Source of the DNA: CAKUFA01 sp963627465
GTDB taxonomy: Bacteria; Bacillota; Clostridia; Christensenellales; Aristaeellaceae
Assembly (NCBI GenBank): GCA_963627465.1
Contig: CAVGBO010000026.1
Location: 1-41,224, forward strand
Direction of reading: 5' to 3'
Length of the DNA stretch: 41,224 bases
The notes under the pieces: generated by a model
Database searches by the model: none
What the model saw: only the letters and a program-made list of their open reading frames with translations
Told to the model about the DNA's origin: nothing
Made by a program: the position numbers and the translations under genes
In this document: positions 23,308 to 31,683 of the stretch, piece after piece
How the letters are laid out: every line of letters begins with the position of its first letter
Numbering within the stretch: position 1 is the stretch's first letter

Positions 23308-24588
23308 TTACAGTTCCAGCACATTAGCACCTACGGGGCGAATATCCAGCACATGGCAGCAGCGGTCGCCAAAGATCCCTTCCATGCAGCTGATGAAAGC
23401 ATCCAGCTCATCCTGAGGCACAAAGTTCAGGGTCGTTCCGGCAAAACCGCCGCCATGAACACGCCATGCGCCCTTTCCGCTCAGCATGTTTTCAGCCAGT
23501 GCCAACGCCAAAGAAAGTCCCTGTTCATCCGGTCGAGCATACACATTCTGCAGATACATGAAGCTGGAACGTCCGCTGGCGATGATCTCCCGGAAGAAAG
23601 TGTCCAGGTCATTCTTTTCCAGCGCACTTACCTGCACCGGCACCCGGCTGTTTTCCTGATAGAAGTGCATGGCACGGAGAATGGCTCGGTCGCTTACCTT
23701 GCCGTGGAGCATAGGCAATGCCTGCATGAACTCCTCGGAGCGAACACGGCGCAGGCAATCCTCGCCAAAGTAATTGGCAACGGACCGCATTTCGTTGGGG
23801 ATAGCCGCATAATCTGCCGTCAGATCCGCATGGCTTCCGCCTGTACCCACCACCACCAGTGCATACCCGTGCGCCGCAAAGTCAAAGGAGGTGGGGCGAA
23901 CTTCCGGATCCTCATGCTTGAAGTCTACTGCCACAAGTCCGCCGGCGGAAGACGCCATCTGATCCATCAGTCCGCTGGGCTTGCCAAAGAACACGTTCTC
24001 CGCATACTGGCTGATCTTTGCCCGAGTCTTGTAGTCCACCGTCATGCCATTATAGAGATAATCAAGAATAGCGCACACCAGCACTTCAAAGGCTGCAGAA
24101 GAGCTTAGTCCGCTGCCGGAGGCCACCGTGGAGGTTACAGTGGCATCAAAGCCGCCGATGCGGTAGCCCAGCTCCGCCATGCGAGCTGCCACGCCACGAA
24201 TCAGCGATGCAGTCGTCCCCTTTTCATCTTCATGCACCGTCAGGTCGGACAAATCCAGCGTAATGGGTGCATAGCCTTCGCTGTTCAAGTGCACAAGCAG
24301 ATCTTCTCTGGGACTGACTGCCGCCAAGGTATCCAAGTTCACCGCAGCTGCCAACACCCGACCATGGTTGTGATCCGTATGATTGCCGCCGATTTCCGTC
24401 CGTCCGGGAGCACTAATAAGCGCCACGTCACCCTCATAATTGAAGGCCTCTTCATGACGCTTCAGCATGTTGATATGCCGTGCCGTCTGAGCCACAAGCA
24501 TACCGTCCCGGCTGCCATACAGGTGATTCAGTTGTTCCATTACCTTGGGGGTTTTCAAACTTCTGATTTTACTTGCATACTGACTCAT
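23308..24588 (-). CDS. galK: Galactokinase-like GHMP kinase
   Basis: A 426-residue GHMP-family sugar kinase. The N-terminal signature is PGRTEIGGNHTDHNHG (61-76), the ATP loop is ASGSGLSSSAA (about 157-167), and the catalytic-aspartate block SGLMDQMASSAGGLVAVDF follows near residue 210; the C-terminal GHMP domain ends with HGGGFAGTT. Galactokinases normally have GEHTDYN; here the Glu that contacts the sugar 6-hydroxyl in characterised GalK is replaced by Asn (N69) while His70 and Asp72 remain. It may phosphorylate galactose or a related sugar. No galT or galE is adjacent; instead it follows a solute-binding protein gene by 57 bases on the same strand, so the two probably form an operon. Confidence 0.85.
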   Translation of the reverse strand: MSQYASKIRSLKTPKVMEQLNHLYGSRDGMLVAQTARHINMLKRHEEAFNYEGDVALISAPGRTEIGGNHTDHNHGRVLAAAVNLDTLAAVSPREDLLVHLNSEGYAPITLDLSDLTVHEDEKGTTASLIRGVAARMAELGYRIGGFDATVTSTVASGSGLSSSAAFEVLVCAILDYLYNGMTVDYKTRAKISQYAENVFFGKPSGLMDQMASSAGGLVAVDFKHEDPEVRPTSFDFAAHGYALVVVGTGGSHADLTADYAAIPNEMRSVANYFGEDCLRRVRSEEFMQALPMLHGKVSDRAILRAMHFYQENSRVPVQVSALEKNDLDTFFREIIASGRSSFMYLQNVYARPDEQGLSLALALAENMLSGKGAWRVHGGGFAGTTLNFVPQDELDAFISCMEGIFGDRCCHVLDIRPVGANVLEL

Positions 24589-24645
24589 GATCGTTCTCCG
24601 TCCTTTTCATGCTATTCTTTTTGCTCTGTGTATCACACGGAATAA

Positions 24646-26139
24646 TTATTGAATGGCTTCCTGCCAGATGGAGATGAGTTCGTCAATCCCACGATCGTGG
24701 ACGTTTTGGCAGAAGTCCTGCCAAGTTTCGTCATCGATGGGGATTTCGCCAGTTACAAAGCGAGTCATAGTAACTTCGGCATAAGCGCCAAGATCTGTCT
24801 GAATATCCTTGACTCGTTCATTTTGCTCCTTGGTCAAGGTAACAAGGGGCATGGGCTGCACGGAAACCTTTTTCAGCTCTGCCAGCTGAGTAATCAGATT
24901 GCGCGTTTCCTTCTGATCAAAGGCCAGCTGAAAAGATACAGAGGAAAGACCGGGCTGAATACCGCCATCCGCAATGGTCTTGTTGGGCAGGACGCTGGCC
25001 GTTACTTCCTCGTTGGCCGGAATCCAGCTCCACGTGCCGTCGCTATTGAATTGATAGTCAACGCCTTCTTCCCCGGCCTGCACCAGGCGGCAGCCTTCCT
25101 CAGTGTAGAGATAATCCAGCCAAGAAAGTACCTGCGCAGGATCTTCGCACGCGGAAGTTACCGCAAAGGTTCCCCGCACCACATCGCCCAGAAGGTCACG
25201 ATAGACCTGCTTGCCTTCATAGGTCAGGGGCATCAGCAGCTCATACTGACTCAGGGCACTGTTGGGCACAAGGGACAAAGGCGTGGGTGCCAGCATAACG
25301 CCGTAGGTGATGGCTGCGCTGGAATCCGTGATGGCCCGGAGAGAATCCGCCGTGGTAAAGCCGGAAGTATCCATCAAGCCTTCCTCCCACAAGGAATGGA
25401 GCCAGGTAAGGAAAGCTCGATTTTCATCCTTGGTCAGGGTCGTCTGCACCTGACCGGCTTCATCTACGTACAGATTATAGTCATCCGACACAAGGCCGAA
25501 GGCATGACCGAGGAAGCGAAGATCCCACATACTCAGGAATTCCAGCGGCACTTCATCCTTTTTGCCATTGCCATTAGGATCTTTGTCACGGAAGGCACGC
25601 AGCACTTCCGTCAATTCTTCCGCCGTGGTAGGCACGCTCAAGCCCAAGGAATCCAGCCAGCTCTTATTGATCCAAAGGGCGTTGTTGTTTTGCAATTCAT
25701 TGATGAGCGGCAGTGCCACAATCGCACCGTCCGGCATGGAAATGGCTTTCTCCCAGTCCGGATTTGCCTGAAGAAGGGCATACAGGTTGGGCATGGCTGT
25801 TTCCAAATAAGGGCGAAGGTCAATCAAAACGCCGGCTTCATAAAGTTCCAAGGTTTCTGTCGGCGTCAGTTCTGCCTTGAAGAGTGCATCCGGCAGTGCT
25901 GCATCGCCATTCAGCATATCCTGCTTGGCTTTCGTCCATGCCTGCTGCTCGGTATACTGGGTCGTTGTCACTGCAAGGCCGGTACGCTGCTCCATGGCAG
26001 TAAAAAAATAATTGGTGTTCCAGTCATGGGCGGTAGAGCTTCCGCCATCATACCCTGCAAGGGAAAATCCTTCCGCCAACGCTCCGGCGGTGGAAAAACA
26101 CAGGAGACAAGCCAGCATCATTGCTAAGCATTTGCGCAT
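24646..26139 (-). CDS. Extracellular solute-binding protein (family 1, oligosaccharide type)
   Basis: A 497-residue secreted binding protein from ATG 26139, which follows GGAGG; an upstream in-frame ATG at 26157 is less likely. The signal peptide ends ALA|EGF, a type I signal peptidase site; no canonical lipobox cysteine is present. The mature region has the family 1 pattern (TGLAVTTTQYTEQQAW, EAGVLIDLRPYLE, then DKDPNGNGKKDEVPLEF, a Ca-binding-like loop seen in YtcQ/LplA-type proteins). Such proteins deliver sugars or oligosaccharides to an ABC importer, but no permease or ATPase is near. Its promoter (26173-26201) overlaps a perfect 14-base palindrome. The galactokinase-like gene downstream suggests a sugar ligand. 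Confidence 0.85.
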   Translation of the reverse strand: MRKCLAMMLACLLCFSTAGALAEGFSLAGYDGGSSTAHDWNTNYFFTAMEQRTGLAVTTTQYTEQQAWTKAKQDMLNGDAALPDALFKAELTPTETLELYEAGVLIDLRPYLETAMPNLYALLQANPDWEKAISMPDGAIVALPLINELQNNNALWINKSWLDSLGLSVPTTAEELTEVLRAFRDKDPNGNGKKDEVPLEFLSMWDLRFLGHAFGLVSDDYNLYVDEAGQVQTTLTKDENRAFLTWLHSLWEEGLMDTSGFTTADSLRAITDSSAAITYGVMLAPTPLSLVPNSALSQYELLMPLTYEGKQVYRDLLGDVVRGTFAVTSACEDPAQVLSWLDYLYTEEGCRLVQAGEEGVDYQFNSDGTWSWIPANEEVTASVLPNKTIADGGIQPGLSSVSFQLAFDQKETRNLITQLAELKKVSVQPMPLVTLTKEQNERVKDIQTDLGAYAEVTMTRFVTGEIPIDDETWQDFCQNVHDRGIDELISIWQEAIQ

Positions 26140-26162
26140 TGCATCAACCTCCGGCAATCAAT

Positions 26163-26176
26163 TACTATGCATAGTA
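26163..26176. promoter_or_regulatory. Perfect 14-base palindrome at the binding-protein promoter
   Basis: TACTATGCATAGTA is fully self-complementary and overlaps the -10 box and start point on the minus strand, a place where a dimeric repressor would block transcription. No regulator gene is adjacent. Confidence 0.45.
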
Positions 26177-26201
26177 TATCGCTTTTTTTCATATTTGAAA
26201 A
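26173..26201 (-). promoter_or_regulatory. Putative promoter of the solute-binding protein gene
   Basis: On the minus strand TTTTCA (26196-26201), a 17-base spacer and TATACT (26173-26178), 34 bases before the start codon. Confidence 0.65.
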
Positions 26202-26333
26202 GTATTATTTTTCTACCATCAAACACAAGTTGGTCAAATGCGCAGCTTCATAAAGTGGCCTCCTTTTTTCCTTACACGGAACTGTTTATTCATGCAGCTG
26301 TACCAGGTTCCTGAAGTTGGTCAAAAAGAAACG

Positions 26334-26362
26334 TTGATTTTTTTTTCGAACTGTGCTAGCAT
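26334..26362 (+). promoter_or_regulatory. Putative promoter of the dprA operon
   Basis: TTGATT (26334-26339), a 17-base spacer and TAGCAT (26357-26362), 91 bases before the dprA start. Confidence 0.6.
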
Positions 26363-26453
26363 GGGCGTGTTTCTTGGGCTGTGTTTTCTTTAAGGAATTT
26401 GCAGTCAAAAGTTTTGTTTTTGCATTGCGGAAAGCCAAAGGAGGTGGCCAAGC

Positions 26454-27560
26454 ATGCAGTATACACGAGATGACGGATGTATGGCATGGCTGGCCAGTGG
26501 ACGGCTTTCCTACGACTGTTTCTCCCGCTTGCTGGAGGAATTCGGCAGTGCGGAAAACGTGTACGATGCACTTCAGGAAGATGGTGCGGATGCACTGCGG
26601 GACTTTGTCCCTGCGACACGGCTGGAGCGCCTGATGTCCACTGCCGGCAAGAAAGCAATGCATCAGCTGTTGGTGACCATGCAGAAACACCACATCGGCA
26701 TTTTGCAGCAGGATGATACCCATTATCCGGCACTGCTGCGGCACATCAGCGATCCGCCGATTGCGCTGTTTTATCAAGGCAATCCGGACTGTCTTGACGG
26801 CAGATGCATCACCATGGTAGGTTCCCGAAAAGCATCTCCCGCCGGGGTGCAGGCCACTTTCAAGATTGCCAAAGAGCTCAGTGAAGCAGGGGTTACAGTG
26901 GTCAGCGGCATGGCAGTCGGCATTGACACAGCCGCCCATCAGGGATGTCTGGAAGGCGGAAGCCCTACGGCAGCCGTGCTGGCCTGCGGTCTTGATATGG
27001 ATTATCCCAGCGAGAACGCCGGGCTGAAACAGCGTCTGCTGGAAAAAGGCGGTGTCCTGTTCAGCGAATATCCCCCGGGAACACCGGCGTTGGGTCGGCA
27101 CTTTCCGGTGCGCAACCGTATTCTGTCCGGTGTCAGCAAGGCTGTGATCATGATGGAGTGCAGCCCCCACTCCGGCAGCATGCACACGGTGCAGCATGCG
27201 CTGGATCAGGGACGGGACATTTACGCTTACCCTGGGCGAATTGATACCACTTGGGCAAAGGGTGCGCATCAGCTGCTCCGTGAGGGAGCCACTTATTTTA
27301 CCTGTGCCGACGACATTCTGACGGATATGAATTGGGTCGGCGAAACCCGAGCAAAGCAGGAAGCAGTAAAGAAAGAGCTGCCTCCGCTGACGGAAACCCA
27401 GCGAAAAATCCTGCAGGCGTTGGCTATCGAGGAAAAGTCCTACGATCAGCTGGCGGCGGAAACCGGCATTCCCATAACGGAACTATCCGGTGCATTGACT
27501 ATGCTGCACCTGAGAGGATCCATTCGTCCTCTCCCCGGCAAAATGTATACAAAGACTTAA
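26454..27560 (+). CDS. dprA: DNA processing protein DprA (Smf)
   Basis: A 368-residue protein that loads RecA on incoming single-stranded DNA during transformation and protects it. Domains: an N-terminal helical region (1-75), the Rossmann-like DprA core with DDTHYPALLRHISDPP (87-102), VGSRKASPAG (122-131), VSGMAVGIDTAAH (150-162), CGLDMDYPSEN and PVRNRILSGVS, and a C-terminal winged helix (about 308-366) that is present in many but not all family members. ATG 26454 follows GGAGG. It is first in a dprA-topA-trmFO-hslV-hslU series, with topA 30 bases downstream. No other competence gene is in the window, so natural transformation cannot be claimed from this gene alone. Confidence 0.96.
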   Translation: MQYTRDDGCMAWLASGRLSYDCFSRLLEEFGSAENVYDALQEDGADALRDFVPATRLERLMSTAGKKAMHQLLVTMQKHHIGILQQDDTHYPALLRHISDPPIALFYQGNPDCLDGRCITMVGSRKASPAGVQATFKIAKELSEAGVTVVSGMAVGIDTAAHQGCLEGGSPTAAVLACGLDMDYPSENAGLKQRLLEKGGVLFSEYPPGTPALGRHFPVRNRILSGVSKAVIMMECSPHSGSMHTVQHALDQGRDIYAYPGRIDTTWAKGAHQLLREGATYFTCADDILTDMNWVGETRAKQEAVKKELPPLTETQRKILQALAIEEKSYDQLAAETGIPITELSGALTMLHLRGSIRPLPGKMYTKT

Positions 27561-27590
27561 TGATCATATCATTGGGAGGCAAAAGATCCA

Positions 27591-29723
27591 ATGGCGGCTA
27601 CCAAGCAAAAGCTTATTATTGTGGAGTCACCGGCCAAGGCTCGCACAATCACAAAATTTCTCGGCAAAGGCTACAAAGTGGAAGCATCCCAGGGGCATGT
27701 CCGGGATTTACCCAAATCCCAGATCGGCGTGGATGTGGATCACGACTTTGAACTGAAGTATATTACCATCCGCGGGCGCGGCGACATTTTGAGCAGAATC
27801 CGTAAAGAAGCCAAGTCGGCTTCCCAGATTCTGCTTGCAACTGACCCGGACCGCGAAGGTGAAGCCATCTCCTGGCATCTGGGGCAGATTCTGAACGTGG
27901 ATACGACGACCCCCTGCCGCATTGAATTTCACGAAGTTACCAAGCAGGCCATCCAGAACGCTATTAAGAATCCTCGGCCGCTGAACATGCAGCTGGTGGA
28001 TGCTCAACAGGCACGCCGTGTACTGGATCGGCTGGTGGGCTACAAGATCAGTCCCCTGCTGTGGGCAAAGGTGAAAAAGGGATTGTCCGCCGGACGGGTG
28101 CAGTCCGTAGCAACACGTATGGTGGTCATGCGGGAAGAGGACATTGAGGCCTTTATCCCTGAGGAGTATTGGGACGTAACCGCCAAGATGCTGATGCCCC
28201 AGTCTCACGGCCGCAAGCAGCACTTTACCGCCAAGCTGTCCATGCTGGATGGCAAAAAGGCGCAGATCACCAATGCTGCCGAGGCAGAGGCTGCCGTAAA
28301 ACGCATTCAGGGTACTCACTTCACCGTTACCAATATCAAGCGTGCAGAAAAGCGGAAAACGCCTGCCGCCCCCTTCACCACCTCCAGCCTGCAGCAGGAA
28401 GCCAGCCGAAAGCTGGGCTTCACCACGGCCAAAACCATGCAGGTGGTACAGCAGCTTTACGAAGGCGTGGACATTGAAGGCGAAGGCACCCAAGGTATTG
28501 TAAGCTACATCCGTACCGACAGTGTACGCATCAGCGAAGAAGCCATGACCGCCCTGCGGGCATACATTCCCGAACGGTTTGGTCCGGAATACCTGCCGGA
28601 AAAGCCCATTGAGTACAAGGGCAAAAAGAATGCGCAGGATGCTCATGAGGCTATCCGTCCCACGGACGTGCGGCGTACGCCTGAAAAGATCAAGGCATCT
28701 TTGACCAAGGAACAGTACAATCTGTACCGTTTGATCTACAATCGTTTCCTGACCAGCCAGATGATGCCTGCCCTGTACGAAACCATGACCATGGAGCTGA
28801 CCGGGGATCAGGTAGGACTTCGCTTTTACGGTGAGCACAAGAAGTTTGCCGGCTTCACTTCCGTTTATGAGGAAGGTCTGGATGACGAAGTCAGCACCAT
28901 CGAGACCAGCCTTCCTGCACTGGCAGAAGGTGATCAGGTCGAAGTGGACGATGTGGAAAGCGAGCAGCACTTCACCCAGCCTCCGTCCCGGTACACGGAA
29001 GCTTCCCTTGTCCGGGCGTTGGATGAAATGGGCATTGGCCGTCCTTCCACTTTTGCACCCACCATTACGACCATTATTTCCCGTGGCTATGTAAGCAAAG
29101 AGAAGAAGCGGCTGTATCCTACGGAGCTGGGTCGAATGGTCACCAGCATGATGGAAGAATACTTCGCCGACATCGTGGATACCGAGTTCACTGCTAAAAT
29201 GGAAGAGCAGCTGGACGAGGTGGAAGAGGGCAAGATTCAGTGGAAGGAAATTCTGCGTGAATTCTATCCTCCCTTTGAAAAGACCTTGGAGAAGGCCGAG
29301 CAGCAGATTGAAAAGGTAGAAGTGCACGACGAAGTCAGTGATGTGCAGTGCGATAAGTGCGGTGCCATGATGGTCTACAAAATGGGACGCTACGGTCGAT
29401 TCCTGGCCTGCCCCAATTTTCCGGAATGCCGCAACACCAAGCCCATCCTTACCTACATCGATGCCCCCTGCCCCAAGTGCGGCGCAAGGCTCATGGAGAA
29501 AACGAGCAAGAAGAATCGGAAGTTCTACGGCTGCGAGCGTTATCCGGACTGCGACTTTGTCTCCTGGGAGAAGCCTGTGGCAGAGAAGTGCCCCCAGTGT
29601 GGCAGCTACATGGTAGAAAAGCGTGGCCGAAAGGGCGAAGTGTGGCATTTGTGCTCCAACGAGACCTGCCGCTGCCGGGTTGAAGTCCATGCAGAAGGGC
29701 AGGATGAAGCAGAGGATGAATGA
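27591..29723 (+). CDS. topA: DNA topoisomerase I (type IA)
   Basis: A 710-residue type IA topoisomerase that relaxes negative supercoils. The Toprim domain opens with LIIVESPAKARTI and has the acidic triad region DPDREGEAISWHL; the catalytic tyrosine is Y306 in SYIRTDS. Three C-terminal zinc-ribbon units begin near residue 585: CDKCGAMM...CPNFPEC, CPKCGARL...CERYPDC and CPQCGSYM...CSNETC. This layout matches Bacillota TopA. ATG 27591 follows TTGGGAGGC. The gene ends by overlapping the start region of trmFO, consistent with one operon. All key residues visible in the sequence are intact. Confidence 0.97.
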   Translation: MAATKQKLIIVESPAKARTITKFLGKGYKVEASQGHVRDLPKSQIGVDVDHDFELKYITIRGRGDILSRIRKEAKSASQILLATDPDREGEAISWHLGQILNVDTTTPCRIEFHEVTKQAIQNAIKNPRPLNMQLVDAQQARRVLDRLVGYKISPLLWAKVKKGLSAGRVQSVATRMVVMREEDIEAFIPEEYWDVTAKMLMPQSHGRKQHFTAKLSMLDGKKAQITNAAEAEAAVKRIQGTHFTVTNIKRAEKRKTPAAPFTTSSLQQEASRKLGFTTAKTMQVVQQLYEGVDIEGEGTQGIVSYIRTDSVRISEEAMTALRAYIPERFGPEYLPEKPIEYKGKKNAQDAHEAIRPTDVRRTPEKIKASLTKEQYNLYRLIYNRFLTSQMMPALYETMTMELTGDQVGLRFYGEHKKFAGFTSVYEEGLDDEVSTIETSLPALAEGDQVEVDDVESEQHFTQPPSRYTEASLVRALDEMGIGRPSTFAPTITTIISRGYVSKEKKRLYPTELGRMVTSMMEEYFADIVDTEFTAKMEEQLDEVEEGKIQWKEILREFYPPFEKTLEKAEQQIEKVEVHDEVSDVQCDKCGAMMVYKMGRYGRFLACPNFPECRNTKPILTYIDAPCPKCGARLMEKTSKKNRKFYGCERYPDCDFVSWEKPVAEKCPQCGSYMVEKRGRKGEVWHLCSNETCRCRVEVHAEGQDEAEDE

Positions 29724-31047
29724 TACCACATGCCTCCACGCAACCGTGATCGGTGCAGGCCTGGCCGGCAGCGAAGCGGCCTGGCAGCTGGCCAAGCAGG
29801 GCATTCATGTAACGCTGTACGAAATGAAGCCAAGCAAAATGAGCCCTGCCCATCATTCGCCGCTGATGGCGGAGCTTGTCTGCTCCAATTCTCTCCGTTC
29901 CGACAGGCTGACCAACGCAGTGGGTCTGCTGAAGGAAGAAATGCGGCTGTGTGATTCTCTCGTCCTGAAGGCTGCTGATCAGGCACGAGTGCCTGCAGGC
30001 GGTGCCCTGGCGGTGGATCGGGATGCTTTCTCCGGATACATTACGAAGACGCTGCATGAGCATCCCTTGATTCATGTCGTTTCGGAAGAAGTGACGGAAA
30101 TCCCGGAATCCCCGGTGATCATTGCCTCCGGCCCCTTAACATCAGATCCGCTGGCTGATGCCATTGCAGCACTTCCCGGTTTGGGCACGCTGCATTTCTA
30201 TGATGCAGCTGCGCCGATCGTAACGCTAGAATCCCTGAACATGGAAAAAATCTTCCGTCAATCCCGGTATGACCGGGGGGATGATTATCTCAACTGCCCC
30301 ATGACGGAAGAAGAATACAATGCCTTTGTGGATGCTTTGCTGTCGGCAGAAACTGCCGAAGTGCACGGCTTCGAGGAAACCAAGGTGTTCGAAGGCTGCA
30401 TGCCGGTTGAATCCATGGCACGCCGTGGTCGGATGGTGCTTGCCTTTGGCCCCATGAAGCCTGTTGGATTGAAGGATCCTAGAACGGGAAAAGAAGCCTT
30501 TGCGGTTGTCCAGCTGCGGCAGGATAACGAGCAGGGAACCTTGTTCAATATTGTAGGCTTCCAAACCCGGTTGAAGTTCCCGGAGCAAAAGCGTGTCTTT
30601 GGCATGATTCCCGGCCTGGAGAATGCCGCCTATGCCCGGTACGGCGTGATGCACCGCAACACCTTCCTGCAATCCCCCGGTTTTCTGAATGCCCACTTCG
30701 AGATGATTTCCAGACCCCAAACCTATTTTGCAGGGCAGATGACCGGGGTGGAAGGCTATGTGGAGAGTGCTGCCAGCGGACTGATCTGCGGCCTATCTCT
30801 GGGGCGTGATCTCCGTGGGCTAGGAACTGTTGAGCTGCCGGGCATCACTGCGCTGGGTGCCATGGGACGCTATATCAGCACTCCCAACCACAACTTCCAG
30901 CCCATGAACTGCTCCTTTGGGCTGATTGATAGCCTGCCCATTGACAAGGAGCACAAAAAAATCCGCAATAAGGCACAGCGGTATGAAGCTGTTTCCGCCC
31001 GGTCACTGGCTTACATGAAGGAATGGCTTGCCGGCTTGGCTGAATAA
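29716..31047 (+). CDS. trmFO: tRNA (uracil-5-)-methyltransferase TrmFO, folate- and FAD-dependent
   Basis: A 443-residue flavoprotein that makes 5-methyluridine at position 54 of tRNA using methylenetetrahydrofolate. The FAD loop is GAGLAGSE (13-20). Cysteines at C56 (ELVCSNSLRSD) and C228 (VFEGCMPVESM) correspond closely to the two functional cysteines of B. subtilis TrmFO. The C-terminal block GQMTGVEGYVESAASG is also typical. ATG 29716 overlaps the topA stop; an in-frame ATG at 29704 is an alternative with a slightly better spaced GGG ribosome site. It sits between topA and hslV as in many Bacillota, but xerC, often located here, is absent. Confidence 0.95.
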   Translation: MNDTTCLHATVIGAGLAGSEAAWQLAKQGIHVTLYEMKPSKMSPAHHSPLMAELVCSNSLRSDRLTNAVGLLKEEMRLCDSLVLKAADQARVPAGGALAVDRDAFSGYITKTLHEHPLIHVVSEEVTEIPESPVIIASGPLTSDPLADAIAALPGLGTLHFYDAAAPIVTLESLNMEKIFRQSRYDRGDDYLNCPMTEEEYNAFVDALLSAETAEVHGFEETKVFEGCMPVESMARRGRMVLAFGPMKPVGLKDPRTGKEAFAVVQLRQDNEQGTLFNIVGFQTRLKFPEQKRVFGMIPGLENAAYARYGVMHRNTFLQSPGFLNAHFEMISRPQTYFAGQMTGVEGYVESAASGLICGLSLGRDLRGLGTVELPGITALGAMGRYISTPNHNFQPMNCSFGLIDSLPIDKEHKKIRNKAQRYEAVSARSLAYMKEWLAGLAE

Positions 31048-31129
31048 GCTTCACTTCCGGTTCATATTGCTTTGCTACAGTGTACCATGCCTGCGTTGCA
31101 TACGTGCAGGCAGAAAAAGGAGCGATAGA

Positions 31130-31669
31130 ATGAGCGTAACATTTCGGGGCACAACTATTTGTGCTGTGCAAAAGGACGGCCACATTGCCATCGCCGGTGA
31201 CGGTCAGGTGACCATGGGCGAACATACGGTATTTAAGAATTCCGCACGGAAGGTTCGCCGCATTTTCGGCGGTCAGGTTGTGACCGGTTTTGCCGGTACG
31301 GTTTCCGATGCCTTTACCCTGTGCGAAAAATTCGAAGAAAAGCTGACCCAGTGCGGCGGCAATTTGGAGCGGGCGGCTGTGGCCGTGGCTCAAAGCTGGC
31401 GGGGCGATCAGGCCATGCGTCAGTTGGATTCTCTGATGATTGTGGCCAACAAGGAAACCATGTTGATTCTCAGCGGTACAGGCGAAGTCATCGAGCCGGA
31501 CGGCGGCATTGCAGCCATCGGCTCCGGCGGAAACTATGCCCTTGCGGCCGCCCGTGCGCTGAAGGACAACACAGACCTGTCCGCCCACGAGATTGCCGAA
31601 AAGGCACTGCACATTGCCGCATCCATCTGTGTATATACCAATGATAACGTCATTGTTGAAGACGTGTGA
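31130..31669 (+). CDS. hslV: ATP-dependent protease subunit HslV (ClpQ)
   Basis: A 179-residue proteasome-like peptidase. The mature N-terminal threonine is T8 in FRGTTICAVQ, leaving a seven-residue propeptide as in B. subtilis ClpQ-type proteins. Conserved blocks include AIAGDGQVTMG, NSARKVRRIF, GFAGTVSDAFTL and IGSGGNYALAAARAL. It assembles with HslU into a cytoplasmic protease. ATG 31130 follows AAAAAGGAG. A small hairpin (TGCCTGC and GCAGGCA, 31088-31112) lies just upstream of the ribosome site; its role is unclear. hslU starts 14 bases after the stop. Confidence 0.96.
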   Translation: MSVTFRGTTICAVQKDGHIAIAGDGQVTMGEHTVFKNSARKVRRIFGGQVVTGFAGTVSDAFTLCEKFEEKLTQCGGNLERAAVAVAQSWRGDQAMRQLDSLMIVANKETMLILSGTGEVIEPDGGIAAIGSGGNYALAAARALKDNTDLSAHEIAEKALHIAASICVYTNDNVIVEDV

Positions 31670-31683
31670 GAGGAGGATCAACC

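Larger units (their letters stand above)
26140..26453. other. Divergent intergenic region between the binding-protein and dprA genes (314 bases)
   Basis: Holds the minus-strand binding-protein promoter (26173-26201) with its palindrome and the plus-strand dprA promoter (26334-26362). I see no gene or RNA in 26202-26333. The dprA leader (about 26369-26453) has a GGAGGTGG ribosome site near its end. Confidence 0.7.

Noticed and set aside
27708..29804. Long minus-strand open frame opposite topA
   Set aside because: Antisense to a complete topoisomerase I, with no recognisable domain and no ribosome site.
31088..31112. Seven-base hairpin before hslV as a terminator
   Set aside because: Short stem, no T run after it, and it would separate trmFO from hslV in a conserved gene series; it is noted only within the hslV entry.
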